17,472 nt of DNA, taken from Acidobacteriota bacterium (GTDB taxonomy: Bacteria; Acidobacteriota; Vicinamibacteria; Marinacidobacterales; SMYC01). The stretch lies in contig JAJCXL010000289.1 of NCBI GenBank assembly GCA_029263435.1, positions 1 through 17,472 on the forward strand. Direction: 5' to 3'. Position 1 is the stretch's first letter, and each line of letters begins with the position of its first letter. Under the pieces are notes generated by a model. That model was not told the DNA's origin and made no database searches. It was given only the letters and a program-made list of their open reading frames with translations. Positions 5,720-13,296 of this stretch are shown one piece after another. The position numbers were made by a program, and so were the translations under genes.

Positions 5720-7504
5720 ATGACGACACAGGGACCTGACGACATCGGAGAAGTCCTCGGTAGCCGCTACCAAGTGATCTCGAAGCTCGGCGCAGGCGCT
5801 TTCGGCGAAGTCTACAAAGCGAAGGACAACGTGCTCGGTCGTGAGGTCGCGATCAAGCGCATTCGTCTCGGCGCGGTGGCCGAAGGCAAGCAGATGGAAG
5901 AAGTGAAGCAACGCTTCACCCGGGAGGCGCAAGTCGCCGCCCAGCTCCGCCATCCGAACATCGTGACGACTCATGACATCGTGGAGGCTCCGGACTCGAA
6001 CTTCATCGTCATGGAGCTCGTCGACGGGCAAACGCTCGGAGATCTCATCGCATCGAAAGGACATCTGAGCTTCGAAGAGACCCTCGAGGTGATGTCTCAG
6101 GCAGCGAGCGCTCTCGATTTCGCGCACGACAAAGGCGTCGTGCATCGAGACATCAAGCCGGCGAATTTGATGGTCGAGCCTTCCGGACACGTCAAAGTGA
6201 TGGATTTCGGGATCGCGAAAGCGGAGACGTCAGGACACATCACCGCCACCGGCACGATTCTCGGCACTCCGTTCTACATGTCGCCCGAGCAAGCAACGGC
6301 CCGCGATATCGACGGCCGCTCGGACCTCTTCTCGCTCGCGTGCATCGCCTATGAGTGCCTCGGCGGCAAACGGGCGTTTCAAGCGGATCAGATCACGGCG
6401 ATCCTACTCAAGATCGTCAACGAAGACCCACCGGCTCTCGATCACACTGAGCTCGGACTACCCGAAACGGCGAACCCGGTTCTCAAACGCGCACTCTCCA
6501 AGAACCGTGAGGAGCGCTACCCCACCGGGGCGGCGTTCGTCGAGGCGCTCCGCTCACAAGCGCTGACCGTGGTCGTCCCCGAGACGATCGTCACTCCATC
6601 CACCATGGGAGCAGGAGCGGCAGCGGCGCCCGCGCCTCCCACCGTCGCCCACCAACAACCCACCGAAATGCCGCCCGTCGCAGCGACGCCTCCGCCGGCA
6701 GCATCATCGGCGACGATACGAGCGTCGGAGATTCCACCGCCATCCCCATCCCCATCCCGATCCCGCATCGTGCCCATAGCCGCGGCAGCAGTTCTCGTGG
6801 CGGTACTGGGGATATGGGTGACCAGCGGCTCGAACAGCAGTGAAGGTGACGGCGCTCCGGCGGCTGAGAGCGGCGAGGCCGCGACCGAAGGAGATCTCCC
6901 CTCTTCGAGCGCAGTCGTCGTGGAAGAGCCCGGATTCTTCGGCAAGCTCATGGGTGCGGACGAAAAGCTCCACATCACGATCCCTGTCGGGACGCCGATC
7001 GCAGGGACGCTCGAGACAGAGCTGAGCTCTGAGAGCGCTCAGGTCGGCGAGAGCTTTGCGGTGACGCTGACGGCTCCCATCGCCATCGACGGACACCAAG
7101 CCGTCGCCGCCGGGTCGCGGGTAGAGGGGCATGTCGCCCATGCCGCCGCTGCGGGCAAGGTGTCGGGCACCGGCGAGCTCAGACTCGAGTTCGACAAGAT
7201 TCTCACCGAGAACGGCGCGAGCCTCCTCATCGAGGCCGAGCCGTTTTATCGCAAAGCCGCAGCGACGAAGGCGAAAGAAGCGAAGAAAGTCGGTGGTCTG
7301 GCGGGGCTCGGCGCGGTCGTCGGCGGTTTCATCGGAGGCAAGAAAGGCGCACTCATCGGCGGCGCTGCGGGAGCGTCCGCGGGAGCGGCGTCCACGTTGA
7401 CGTCCAAAGGCGGCGAGGTCGTGCTCGCCGCCGGCACGGAGTTCTCGGTGGCATTGACCTCGCCGGTCACGGTCACCGTCACCCGACCCCCCGCATCGGA
7501 GTAA
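5720..7504 (+). CDS. Transmembrane Ser/Thr protein kinase with TrbI-like/glycine-zipper exterior
   Basis: This 594-residue PknB-type kinase has an intact catalytic domain: glycine loop LGAGAFGEVY (23-32), Lys46 in VAIKRI, Glu69, HRDIKPAN (142-149), DFG (162-164) and SPEQA (188-192). A Pro/Ala/Ser-rich linker (about 285-348) leads to one membrane helix (about 350-368). The outer part has a beta-type segment (IPVGTPIAGTLETELSS, then GESFAVTLTAP and AAGSRVEG, about 418-510), reminiscent of the TrbI/VirB10-like folds of Acidobacteriota proteins. A glycine zipper follows (about 524-557: GLAGLGAVVGGFIGGKKGAL and onward) and then a final beta strand region. This exterior is usually a stand-alone periplasmic protein, so the fusion suggests the kinase senses the envelope. 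It stands alone on the plus strand; the stimulus and targets are unknown. Confidence 0.93.
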   Translation: MTTQGPDDIGEVLGSRYQVISKLGAGAFGEVYKAKDNVLGREVAIKRIRLGAVAEGKQMEEVKQRFTREAQVAAQLRHPNIVTTHDIVEAPDSNFIVMELVDGQTLGDLIASKGHLSFEETLEVMSQAASALDFAHDKGVVHRDIKPANLMVEPSGHVKVMDFGIAKAETSGHITATGTILGTPFYMSPEQATARDIDGRSDLFSLACIAYECLGGKRAFQADQITAILLKIVNEDPPALDHTELGLPETANPVLKRALSKNREERYPTGAAFVEALRSQALTVVVPETIVTPSTMGAGAAAAPAPPTVAHQQPTEMPPVAATPPPAASSATIRASEIPPPSPSPSRSRIVPIAAAAVLVAVLGIWVTSGSNSSEGDGAPAAESGEAATEGDLPSSSAVVVEEPGFFGKLMGADEKLHITIPVGTPIAGTLETELSSESAQVGESFAVTLTAPIAIDGHQAVAAGSRVEGHVAHAAAAGKVSGTGELRLEFDKILTENGASLLIEAEPFYRKAAATKAKEAKKVGGLAGLGAVVGGFIGGKKGALIGGAAGASAGAASTLTSKGGEVVLAAGTEFSVALTSPVTVTVTRPPASE

Positions 7505-7526
7505 CACCGGCGCCAGAAAGTCCGCG

Positions 7527-8309
7527 CTATTCGAGCGACCGAACGGCCTCGATGAAACGCGTCGCTGGGTCAGGGTCGATCGGCGCGGTGGTCACGCGGT
7601 CTCTTTTAATCGACGTCCCGACGATGACTCCGTCGGCGAGCTTCAGGACGTCACCGAGGGTCTCCTCTCGCACGCCGCTGCCGACATAGAGCGGCACGCC
7701 CAGTTGCTTCTCGTGCACTTCTTCGAGATCCGTGAGCGAGACGCTTCGTCCCGTGCCGGCTCCAGACACGATGAGGGCGTCCGCCAACCCGCGCTCGACC
7801 GCATCCGCCGCTTCGTCGCCGATCGACGCGTGCGACAAGCTCTTGCCGTGCTTGACGTGGACGTCCGCCCAGATACCCACATTTACGCCGAGATGCTTCC
7901 GTTGTCTCGTCGTTTGCTCCGCTCGACCTTCGATGATGCCTTGGTCGGTGGCCGTCGCGCCGACGTGTACGTTGACCCGGATGAAGCTCGAGCCGGTAGC
8001 CGCGGCAATCGCGAGCGCCGCGCGGGAGTCGTTTCGCAACACGTTGACGCCTACGTCCAGCCCCAATTTTTCGTCTTGAAGCGAGGCGACGAGACGGGTC
8101 ATACAAGACACGGTGATGGGGTGGACCCGGTCCTTCGCGAAGGGCACATCCCCGAAATTCTCGATGACGACGGCGTCGAATCCGGCCTTCTTCAACACTT
8201 GCGCTTCCGCTACGACGCGCTCGGCGATCGCTTCCATCCCCACTGAGGCCTTGGGGGAGCCGGGAAGCGCGGGCAAGTGCAGCATACCCACGACGTGCTT
8301 GTGTTTCAT
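7527..8309 (-). CDS. BtpA/SgcQ family TIM-barrel protein
   Basis: This protein is 260 residues from the chosen ATG. Family members are predicted TIM barrels. BtpA affects photosystem I accumulation in cyanobacteria, and SgcQ lies in an enterobacterial sugar-metabolism cluster; no enzymatic activity is firmly established. Typical family features are the N-terminal VGMLHLPALPGSP, the IENFGDVPF block, GVNVLRND, FIRVNVHVGA, ADVHVKHGK, the phosphate-site-like LIVSGAGTG and VGSGV, and a C-terminal ADGVIVGTSIK. The longer open frame to 8516 is rejected because family proteins begin at or near MKHKHVVGM. No Shine-Dalgarno sequence precedes this ATG on the minus strand, so it may start on a nearly leaderless message. 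It converges on the kinase with a 22-bp gap and diverges from the histidine kinase. There is no sign of photosynthesis nearby, so its role here is unknown. Confidence 0.88.
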   Translation of the reverse strand: MKHKHVVGMLHLPALPGSPKASVGMEAIAERVVAEAQVLKKAGFDAVVIENFGDVPFAKDRVHPITVSCMTRLVASLQDEKLGLDVGVNVLRNDSRAALAIAAATGSSFIRVNVHVGATATDQGIIEGRAEQTTRQRKHLGVNVGIWADVHVKHGKSLSHASIGDEAADAVERGLADALIVSGAGTGRSVSLTDLEEVHEKQLGVPLYVGSGVREETLGDVLKLADGVIVGTSIKRDRVTTAPIDPDPATRFIEAVRSLE

Positions 8310-8469
8310 TCGCAGGAGGATATACCAAGTGCGGAGACGGCCTCCGGGCCGTCCGTCGTGGATCCTCGAGGTGATAACTCGCTTGTCTAGTAGACGGGCG
8401 TCACGGGTTATACTCGCCCCGTCCGGCGGGATGCCTGCCGTATGTTCCCGTAGCCGGCCGCGAAGGCCC
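8310..8469. promoter_or_regulatory. Divergent promoter region with two dyads (BtpA / histidine kinase)
   Basis: This 160-bp gap contains an extended -10-like GGTTATACT (8406-8414) for the plus-strand kinase. TTGTCT (8383-8388) lies upstream at an over-long spacing of 20. GACGGCC-TCCG-GGCCGTC (8336-8353) forms a seven-pair hairpin, and GTCTA-G-TAGAC (8385-8395) is a perfect small dyad. Either dyad could bind a regulator shared by the two genes. No function is shown by sequence alone. Confidence 0.35.
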
Positions 8470-10443
8470 ATGACCACACGCAAGAAAGCAACCGCGCCGG
8501 GAGCGAATGACGACATCCGTCACCAACCCGAAGCGTTCTTTCTGGAAGCGCTCGCAGCCGCGCGGGTCGGCACCTGGACGTGGGACATCGCGACCGATGA
8601 GATCGTCTGGTCACGGGAAGTCGAGCGGTTGTTCGGACTCTCACCCGGAACCTTCGACGGGACCTACGCAAGCTATCAGCGTTTTCAGCATCCGGACGAT
8701 CTAGCCCGGGTCGAGCGCGCGATCACCCATGCGATCCAGAGCGGGTCGGCTTACGACATCGAACACCGGGTGCGCCGCATAGATGGCTCCGTGCGCTGGG
8801 TTCAAGGCCGGGGGCGAGCGGCCTACGACGACGATGGAAAAGCGATACGCATGGCCGGCACCGTCGTGGACATCACCGACAAGAAGCGAATCTCGGAACA
8901 TGCCGCCCGGATGCAGTTCACGATCGAGCGGGCTTCGGACGCTGTTTTCTGGCACGACCGAAACGCGCGCTTCATCTACGCGAACCTAAAGGCGTGCGAA
9001 GAGCTCGGCTATACCCGCGAAGAGCTGGAGCAGCTCAGCGTCGCGGATATCTCGACCACCGATCCGTGGGAAGGCTGGGACGAATTCTGGCAAGGCCTCA
9101 CGGAGCGAAAAACCCTGAAGCTCGAATCGGTCCACCGCCGCAAGGACGGCTCGACCTTCCCCGCCGAGGTTCACTTGAACTATATCGACTACGGCGGCGA
9201 TGGTTTCGTCTGTGCTTTCGTTCGCAACATCTCCGCGCGAGTCGAGGCAGACGAGAAGCGTAAGCGGCTGGAAGCGCAGGTGCTCCACGCAAAGAAGCTA
9301 GAGAGCCTCGGGGTGTTGGCCGGCGGTATCGCGCATGACTTCAACAACCTCCTGGTGGGAATCTTGGGAAGCGCGAGCTTGGCGGCCTCGGAGGTCCGGG
9401 AAGATTCCTCGATCCGAGAACGCTTGGAAGTGATCCAGAATGCGGCCCTGCGCGCGTCGGACCTGGCAACGCAGATGTTGGCCTATGCCGGGAAAGGCAC
9501 TCGCCACGTAGAACCGCTGAGTATCTCCGAGCTCGTCACTGAAACGTCGCGTCTGCTCGAGCACACGATCTCGAACAAAGCGATTCTACGCCTCGAGCTC
9601 GCCTCCGACCCTCTCATGGTTCGTGGGGACGCCACCCAACTCCGCCAAGTTCTCATGAACCTATTGACCAACGCATCGGATGCACTCGAAGGCCGCTCCG
9701 GCTCCATCACGCTTGGGACCGGTACTATAGACGCAGAGCCTGGCGACTTCAGGGATTCGGTCATCGCCACCGAGCTTCCGGCCGGCAAGTATCACTTCGT
9801 GCAAGTGGAGGACGACGGTAGCGGAATTCACCAAGAATCGCTCACCAAGATTTTTGACCCGTTCTACACCACGAAATTTGCAGGAAGAGGCCTGGGACTT
9901 GCCGCCGTTCTCGGGATCGTCACTGCGCACGAGGGTGCGATCCAGCTCGAAAGCGCCACCGGAACAGGCACCCGCTTCAAAGTCTTTCTACCCGCGCTCA
10001 CCTCGAACGGCGTGCTCACGGGCGCCGCCAAACCCAAGAGCTCGAGCGCCAGCTGGCACGGTCAAGGGACGGTGTTGGTGGTGGATGACGAAGAGCTCGT
10101 GCGAAACGTTGCCGCGCTCATATTGAAGAAACACGGGTTCCAGGTCTTGACGGCGGCGGACGGTCGCGAAGCCATCGAGCTCGCCTCAAAGAGCCGCGAC
10201 TTATCCTTGGTGCTCTTGGACATGACGATGCCAGGCATGGATGGAGAGCAAACCCATCGCGCGCTCCGAGAATTGAATCCCGGGCTCCCCGTGGTGCTGT
10301 CGAGCGGCTTTGGTGAGCAGGACGCTGCTCGCCGCTTTCGGGAGAACCCACCCGACGCATACGTACAAAAGCCCTATCGTGTCGGAGAGCTCGTCAGCGC
10401 CATCCGATCCGTGCTGGAGAATCGCCGCCCTTTGGATGACTAG
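8470..10443 (+). CDS. Soluble PAS-PAS hybrid histidine kinase with C-terminal receiver
   Basis: This protein is 657 residues from the ATG at 8470. The first PAS domain spans about 25-138, with GTWTWDIATDEIVWS and the HRVRRIDGSVRW/DITDKK ending of PAS_3 types. The second PAS domain (about 148-258) is followed by a short coiled coil. The dimerisation/phosphoacceptor motif GGIAHDFNNLL contains His289. The ATPase domain shows Asn401 in LMNLLTNASDAL, VEDDGSGI, and FDPFYTTKFAGRGLGLA. The receiver (about 534-650) has VVDDEE, phosphoacceptor Asp584 in LLDMTMPGMDG, and Lys634. No membrane segment is present, so it senses a cytosolic signal. There is no separate output regulator nearby, making it an orphan. 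Its stop lies 3 bp from the stop of the convergent nuclease gene. A GTG at 8329 behind AGGAGG is in frame, but the added arginine-rich sequence looks non-coding. Confidence 0.93.
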   Translation: MTTRKKATAPGANDDIRHQPEAFFLEALAAARVGTWTWDIATDEIVWSREVERLFGLSPGTFDGTYASYQRFQHPDDLARVERAITHAIQSGSAYDIEHRVRRIDGSVRWVQGRGRAAYDDDGKAIRMAGTVVDITDKKRISEHAARMQFTIERASDAVFWHDRNARFIYANLKACEELGYTREELEQLSVADISTTDPWEGWDEFWQGLTERKTLKLESVHRRKDGSTFPAEVHLNYIDYGGDGFVCAFVRNISARVEADEKRKRLEAQVLHAKKLESLGVLAGGIAHDFNNLLVGILGSASLAASEVREDSSIRERLEVIQNAALRASDLATQMLAYAGKGTRHVEPLSISELVTETSRLLEHTISNKAILRLELASDPLMVRGDATQLRQVLMNLLTNASDALEGRSGSITLGTGTIDAEPGDFRDSVIATELPAGKYHFVQVEDDGSGIHQESLTKIFDPFYTTKFAGRGLGLAAVLGIVTAHEGAIQLESATGTGTRFKVFLPALTSNGVLTGAAKPKSSSASWHGQGTVLVVDDEELVRNVAALILKKHGFQVLTAADGREAIELASKSRDLSLVLLDMTMPGMDGEQTHRALRELNPGLPVVLSSGFGEQDAARRFRENPPDAYVQKPYRVGELVSAIRSVLENRRPLDD

Positions 10444-10446
10444 TAG

Positions 10447-11301
10447 CTAGTCGAACACTCGATTCAAGGCCGCCGCGAGCCGATAGCCGGCGAGAACGAT
10501 TTGAGACTCGGCGAGCTCGAGCGCATCCGCTTGATAGCTCGCGGGAGGCGCTTGGCCGCGTCCCAGCGTCTTTGGATAAACGTGGCGCATCGCAAGCATC
10601 ATCCCTTCCTCGGACCAATGGAGGTAGCTCATATTGGCGACCGCTTCTTGCAGCCCCTCTCGGGGATGGTCGGTCTGGAGGGTCTCGGCGAGTCGCTCCA
10701 CCCACCTCTCCTGACTCTCACTGTGGAGGCGTCGTCGGCCCCGCTTGAGCACGGTGTCCCAATAGGCATGGAGATTCGAAGCCTCCGGATCGTCGAGGAG
10801 AAAATCGTTGCCGCCGCGGTCGCCTTTGGGCTCGGGCGTCGTCACCCGACCGCTGGAGTGAAGGGGCTGGTGCACATCCGCGACCAAATGGAGAAACCAC
10901 GCGAGGTCGACCGCATCCTTGCCTGGCTCGAGCTTCGAAAGGCGGTCGACTAGATCACCCGCGGTGCCCATCTCCGGCAATCGGGCGTGCTCATTCCAGA
11001 AGTGATTCACGTAGTGCCACGTCGGACGATCGTAGGCGGCTTTGCGTCCCGGAAACGCGTCGTCGCGAACGACGTCGGCCCAGTACCCTGCGCGGGCGAA
11101 AAGTTCCCTCGGCTGTAACGACAACGATTTCAAGCCGGCGTCCTCGGGAGCGCTCTGCAACAAAGAGACGGCTCCGGCGCGCGCCTCCTCAGTCATCGAG
11201 TCCCACGCGATCGCACAGACGACCATATGCCCCAAGCGATCCCACCCAGAGGCGAGCGGAGCGACGAGGTTGAGCGAAACGACGAAGGCGACGAGGCGCA
11301 T
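10447..11301 (-). CDS. Secreted S1/P1-type zinc nuclease
   Basis: This 284-residue protein matches the fungal/plant S1-P1 nuclease and bacterial homologue family, trinuclear-zinc enzymes that cut single-stranded nucleic acids and remove 3'-phosphates. A signal peptide (1-19, ending PLASG) would expose Trp20 as the mature N-terminus, as the family requires for the first zinc site. All nine usual ligands can be placed: Trp20, His25 (LGH), Asp76 (WAD), His96 (WHYVN), His138, Asp142 and His148 in FLHLVADVHQPLH, then His178 and Asp182 in NLHAYWD. DRGGND (161-166) is also present. An active periplasmic or secreted nuclease, probably for scavenging nucleic acid phosphate, is expected. It has no obvious operon partner and converges on the histidine kinase, with only 3 bp between the two stops. 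Confidence 0.93.
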   Translation of the reverse strand: MRLVAFVVSLNLVAPLASGWDRLGHMVVCAIAWDSMTEEARAGAVSLLQSAPEDAGLKSLSLQPRELFARAGYWADVVRDDAFPGRKAAYDRPTWHYVNHFWNEHARLPEMGTAGDLVDRLSKLEPGKDAVDLAWFLHLVADVHQPLHSSGRVTTPEPKGDRGGNDFLLDDPEASNLHAYWDTVLKRGRRRLHSESQERWVERLAETLQTDHPREGLQEAVANMSYLHWSEEGMMLAMRHVYPKTLGRGQAPPASYQADALELAESQIVLAGYRLAAALNRVFD

Positions 11302-11382
11302 GGGAGCGAAATTCTAGCACGGCGGAAAAGGTGTCCTGTCGAAGCGGTGGGCGAGTGGAGTCCCCCGTGCTAGGCTCGCCGG

Positions 11383-12849
11383 ATGTCGGAGAGAGTAGCG
11401 GTCGTAGGCGGCGGCATCAACGGTCTCGTGGCGGCCAACTACCTCCGCCGAGGGGGCGCGGAGGTCTCCTTATACGAGAGGCAGGAGAGCGTCGGCGGCG
11501 CTTGTATCTCGGACACCGTCACGGTGTCCGGTGTCGAATACGAGTATCCGAAAGGCGCCACGGTGCTCGGGCTCATGCAAGACTTCGTCTTCGCCGAGAC
11601 CGGCCTCTCCGAGAGACTCGAGATATGGGCACCCGATCACGCGAAGGCGGTCTACTTCGACGACGCGAAAGAGCCGGTCTGGATCCATCGAGACCCCCGT
11701 GAGCTCGCCTCGGAGCTCGAGAGCAAATGCGGCGAAGCGGGTCGGATCGAGCAGTTTCGGCGAGACGAAGCCGAGGTCATCGCTTTTCTTCAAGAGGGAT
11801 TCCGCGCCGCGCGCCCACCACGCCTGGAGGATGCCCGGAGACACATCGGGCACGCGCTCACCGAACGCTTCATCGAAGGCTCCGCCCGAGATATTCTCGA
11901 CCACTACTTCACGTCCGAGCGAACGAAGCTCTATTTGGGCATGACCGTCATCGAAAGTGGTCCTGTCTCGCTCGATGCGCCGTTCTCGGCTTTCAACTTG
12001 CCACTTCTAGACTCGGGCTCCGTGTTCGGAGGTTATTACGGATTCGTGAAGGGGGGTATTTGGCAGATCACCCGGGCGCTAGAGACAATCAACGCCGAGC
12101 TCGGGGTGGAAACCCTGTGTGAGCGTCTCGTGACGAGCCTCGACGACGTCGCGGCGGATCGAGTCGTCATCGCGACCGACCCCGTGACCGCGTTTGGCCT
12201 GGCGGGACTTCCCCCCGCCCCGATGGAGCTTCTCGGTACGAGCGGCAAAGTCACCTTCTTGTTCCGAAAGCCCCCCCGATGGAAAGACGCTCCGGAGGCA
12301 GACACCGCGTTTCGGTTCGTTTTTGCGAGCTCGTCACTCGAAGCCATGGAGCAATCCGCCCAACGGGTGGTCGCCGACAGCGACTTCGAGCCGGGCTACA
12401 TCCAACTCTACGGAGACGGCGCGGCGATGAGACACATGGGATACGAGGAACCTTTCGAGCGCGTCGTGGCCTTCGTCAAGAATCTGGGTTTCGGCAAGCC
12501 CGCAACGGAGCTTCCTGAAGTCGAGGAGTGGGTCAAGCGCGAGTTGCTCCAAAGGATCGACAACCCAGAAGATCTAGCCCACACTTTGTTTCTTAGCCCG
12601 ATGGACTTGAAGGACCAGTTCTTTTTTCCCGAGGGGAACGTCGATCATTCGATGATGACGACGGGCCAGAACTTCTCGGACCGACACTTCTCGTCCGACC
12701 CCGACACGAGCTTCTACCGACTGGGATCTCTCGAGAACGTTTTCTACTGCGGGGCCGGCGCCTATCCTTGCGGCTCGGTAGCGGGAACGCCCGGCTACAT
12801 GTGTGCCCAAGAAGTGTTGCGCTCGCTCGGGCTTCCGCTTAGTAGCTAG
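11383..12849 (+). CDS. FAD-dependent oxidoreductase, PYROXD2/phytoene-desaturase-like
   Basis: This 488-residue flavoprotein has an N-terminal dinucleotide fold: VVGGGINGL (GxGxxG at 9-14), Glu32 in LYERQESVGG for the FAD ribose, and the GG pair that follows. The central region (about 80-420) is divergent. The C-terminal FAD-closing motif GAGAYPCGSVAGTPGYMCAQ (about 457-476) resembles PYROXD2-type and carotenoid-desaturase-like proteins. The FFPEGNVDHSMM segment corresponds to the PGGN region of those families. No carotenoid genes lie nearby, so an uncharacterised amine, lipid or other desaturation/oxidation role is more likely than phytoene desaturation. There is no signal peptide. It diverges from the nuclease across 81 bp, where I see no convincing promoter, and it lacks a clear ribosome site. 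Its end, TAGTAGCTAG, matches the end of the histidine kinase gene exactly. Confidence 0.88.
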   Translation: MSERVAVVGGGINGLVAANYLRRGGAEVSLYERQESVGGACISDTVTVSGVEYEYPKGATVLGLMQDFVFAETGLSERLEIWAPDHAKAVYFDDAKEPVWIHRDPRELASELESKCGEAGRIEQFRRDEAEVIAFLQEGFRAARPPRLEDARRHIGHALTERFIEGSARDILDHYFTSERTKLYLGMTVIESGPVSLDAPFSAFNLPLLDSGSVFGGYYGFVKGGIWQITRALETINAELGVETLCERLVTSLDDVAADRVVIATDPVTAFGLAGLPPAPMELLGTSGKVTFLFRKPPRWKDAPEADTAFRFVFASSSLEAMEQSAQRVVADSDFEPGYIQLYGDGAAMRHMGYEEPFERVVAFVKNLGFGKPATELPEVEEWVKRELLQRIDNPEDLAHTLFLSPMDLKDQFFFPEGNVDHSMMTTGQNFSDRHFSSDPDTSFYRLGSLENVFYCGAGAYPCGSVAGTPGYMCAQEVLRSLGLPLSS

Positions 12850-12872
12850 CCCGCCACCCTAGCAGGCAGCTG

Positions 12873-12894
12873 AAATGGGACCTGGTCCTTTTTT
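12873..12894. repeat. REP-like palindrome copy C
   Basis: AAATGGGACCTGGTCC followed by six T residues, 24 bp after the FAD oxidoreductase stop. It contains the same GGACC-T-GGTCC dyad as 4355-4372 and 4447-4467, and it shares the downstream TTTTTACGA with the second of these. The T-run after the dyad could stop transcription of the plus-strand gene. Confidence 0.75.
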
Positions 12895-12959
12895 ACGAAT
12901 GACGTAAGTGGGCCAACTCGTTGAGAATAAAAAGGCTAACGACGTCGAGCTCACGCCCG

Positions 12960-12982
12960 TAATGGGACCTGGTCCATTTTTT
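12960..12982. repeat. REP-like palindrome copy D
   Basis: TAATGGGACCTGGTCCATTTTTT, 83 bp after copy C and in the same orientation. It is followed by TTTTCAGCAG; copy A has the similar TTTTCAGCGG starting at 4383. The pair C/D in one convergent gap mirrors the pair A/B in the other. Confidence 0.75.
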
Positions 12983-13026
12983 CAGCAGCGTCTGCCGAGG
13001 CTTTCGAGCGGCAACTAGCAGTCCGA

Positions 13027-13296
13027 CTAGTCGATGGAGCAGGTCATCGTCTTTGGCTGGCTGCCGCCGCACAAGATGTTCTCGGTCCGACCGTTGACGA
13101 TCTGGGCACATGCATTATCACGGGCGGTGACGATCGCTTCGTCTCTCGTCGGACCTCTCGCAGTGCGACAGGCCTGTCGTCCTTTGAAGTCGATACAGAC
13201 TTCGCAGCTCACCGTCGCGACGCCCATCGACGACCAGATGATGAACCCTAACGCTCCGACGAGCACCCCCACCAGAACGAGTGACCGGGGCTTCAT
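13027..13296 (-). CDS. Small membrane-anchored six-cysteine protein, unknown function
   Basis: I do not recognise this 89-residue protein as a named family. It has an N-terminal membrane helix or uncleaved signal (about 5-22). A short exported domain follows with six cysteines (31, 34, 43, 63, 76, 86), beginning CEVCIDFKGRQACRTARGPT. An even number of cysteines outside the membrane suggests three disulfides, although the C31-x-x-C34 spacing could also be redox-active or metal-binding. The middle (TRDEAIVTARDNACAQI) looks like one amphipathic helix. It starts inside the last codons of the DDAH-type gene (ATGA overlap, 13293-13296), so the two are almost certainly co-translated. Codon use resembles its neighbours. 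A functional link with the DDAH-type enzyme is inferred from the coupling only. Confidence 0.72.
   Translation of the reverse strand: MKPRSLVLVGVLVGALGFIIWSSMGVATVSCEVCIDFKGRQACRTARGPTRDEAIVTARDNACAQIVNGRTENILCGGSQPKTMTCSID

Noticed and set aside
8314..8469. Alternative GTG start (8329) of the hybrid histidine kinase behind a perfect AGGAGG
   Set aside because: It is in frame and well spaced, but the added 47 residues are arginine/proline-rich, use rare codons and contain the hairpin and promoter-like elements. The ATG at 8470 is more natural. Not fully excluded.
11383..12849. Phytoene desaturase of a carotenoid cluster
   Set aside because: The FAD motifs fit the superfamily, but no phytoene synthase or cyclase gene is nearby and the C-terminal end is closer to PYROXD2-type proteins.
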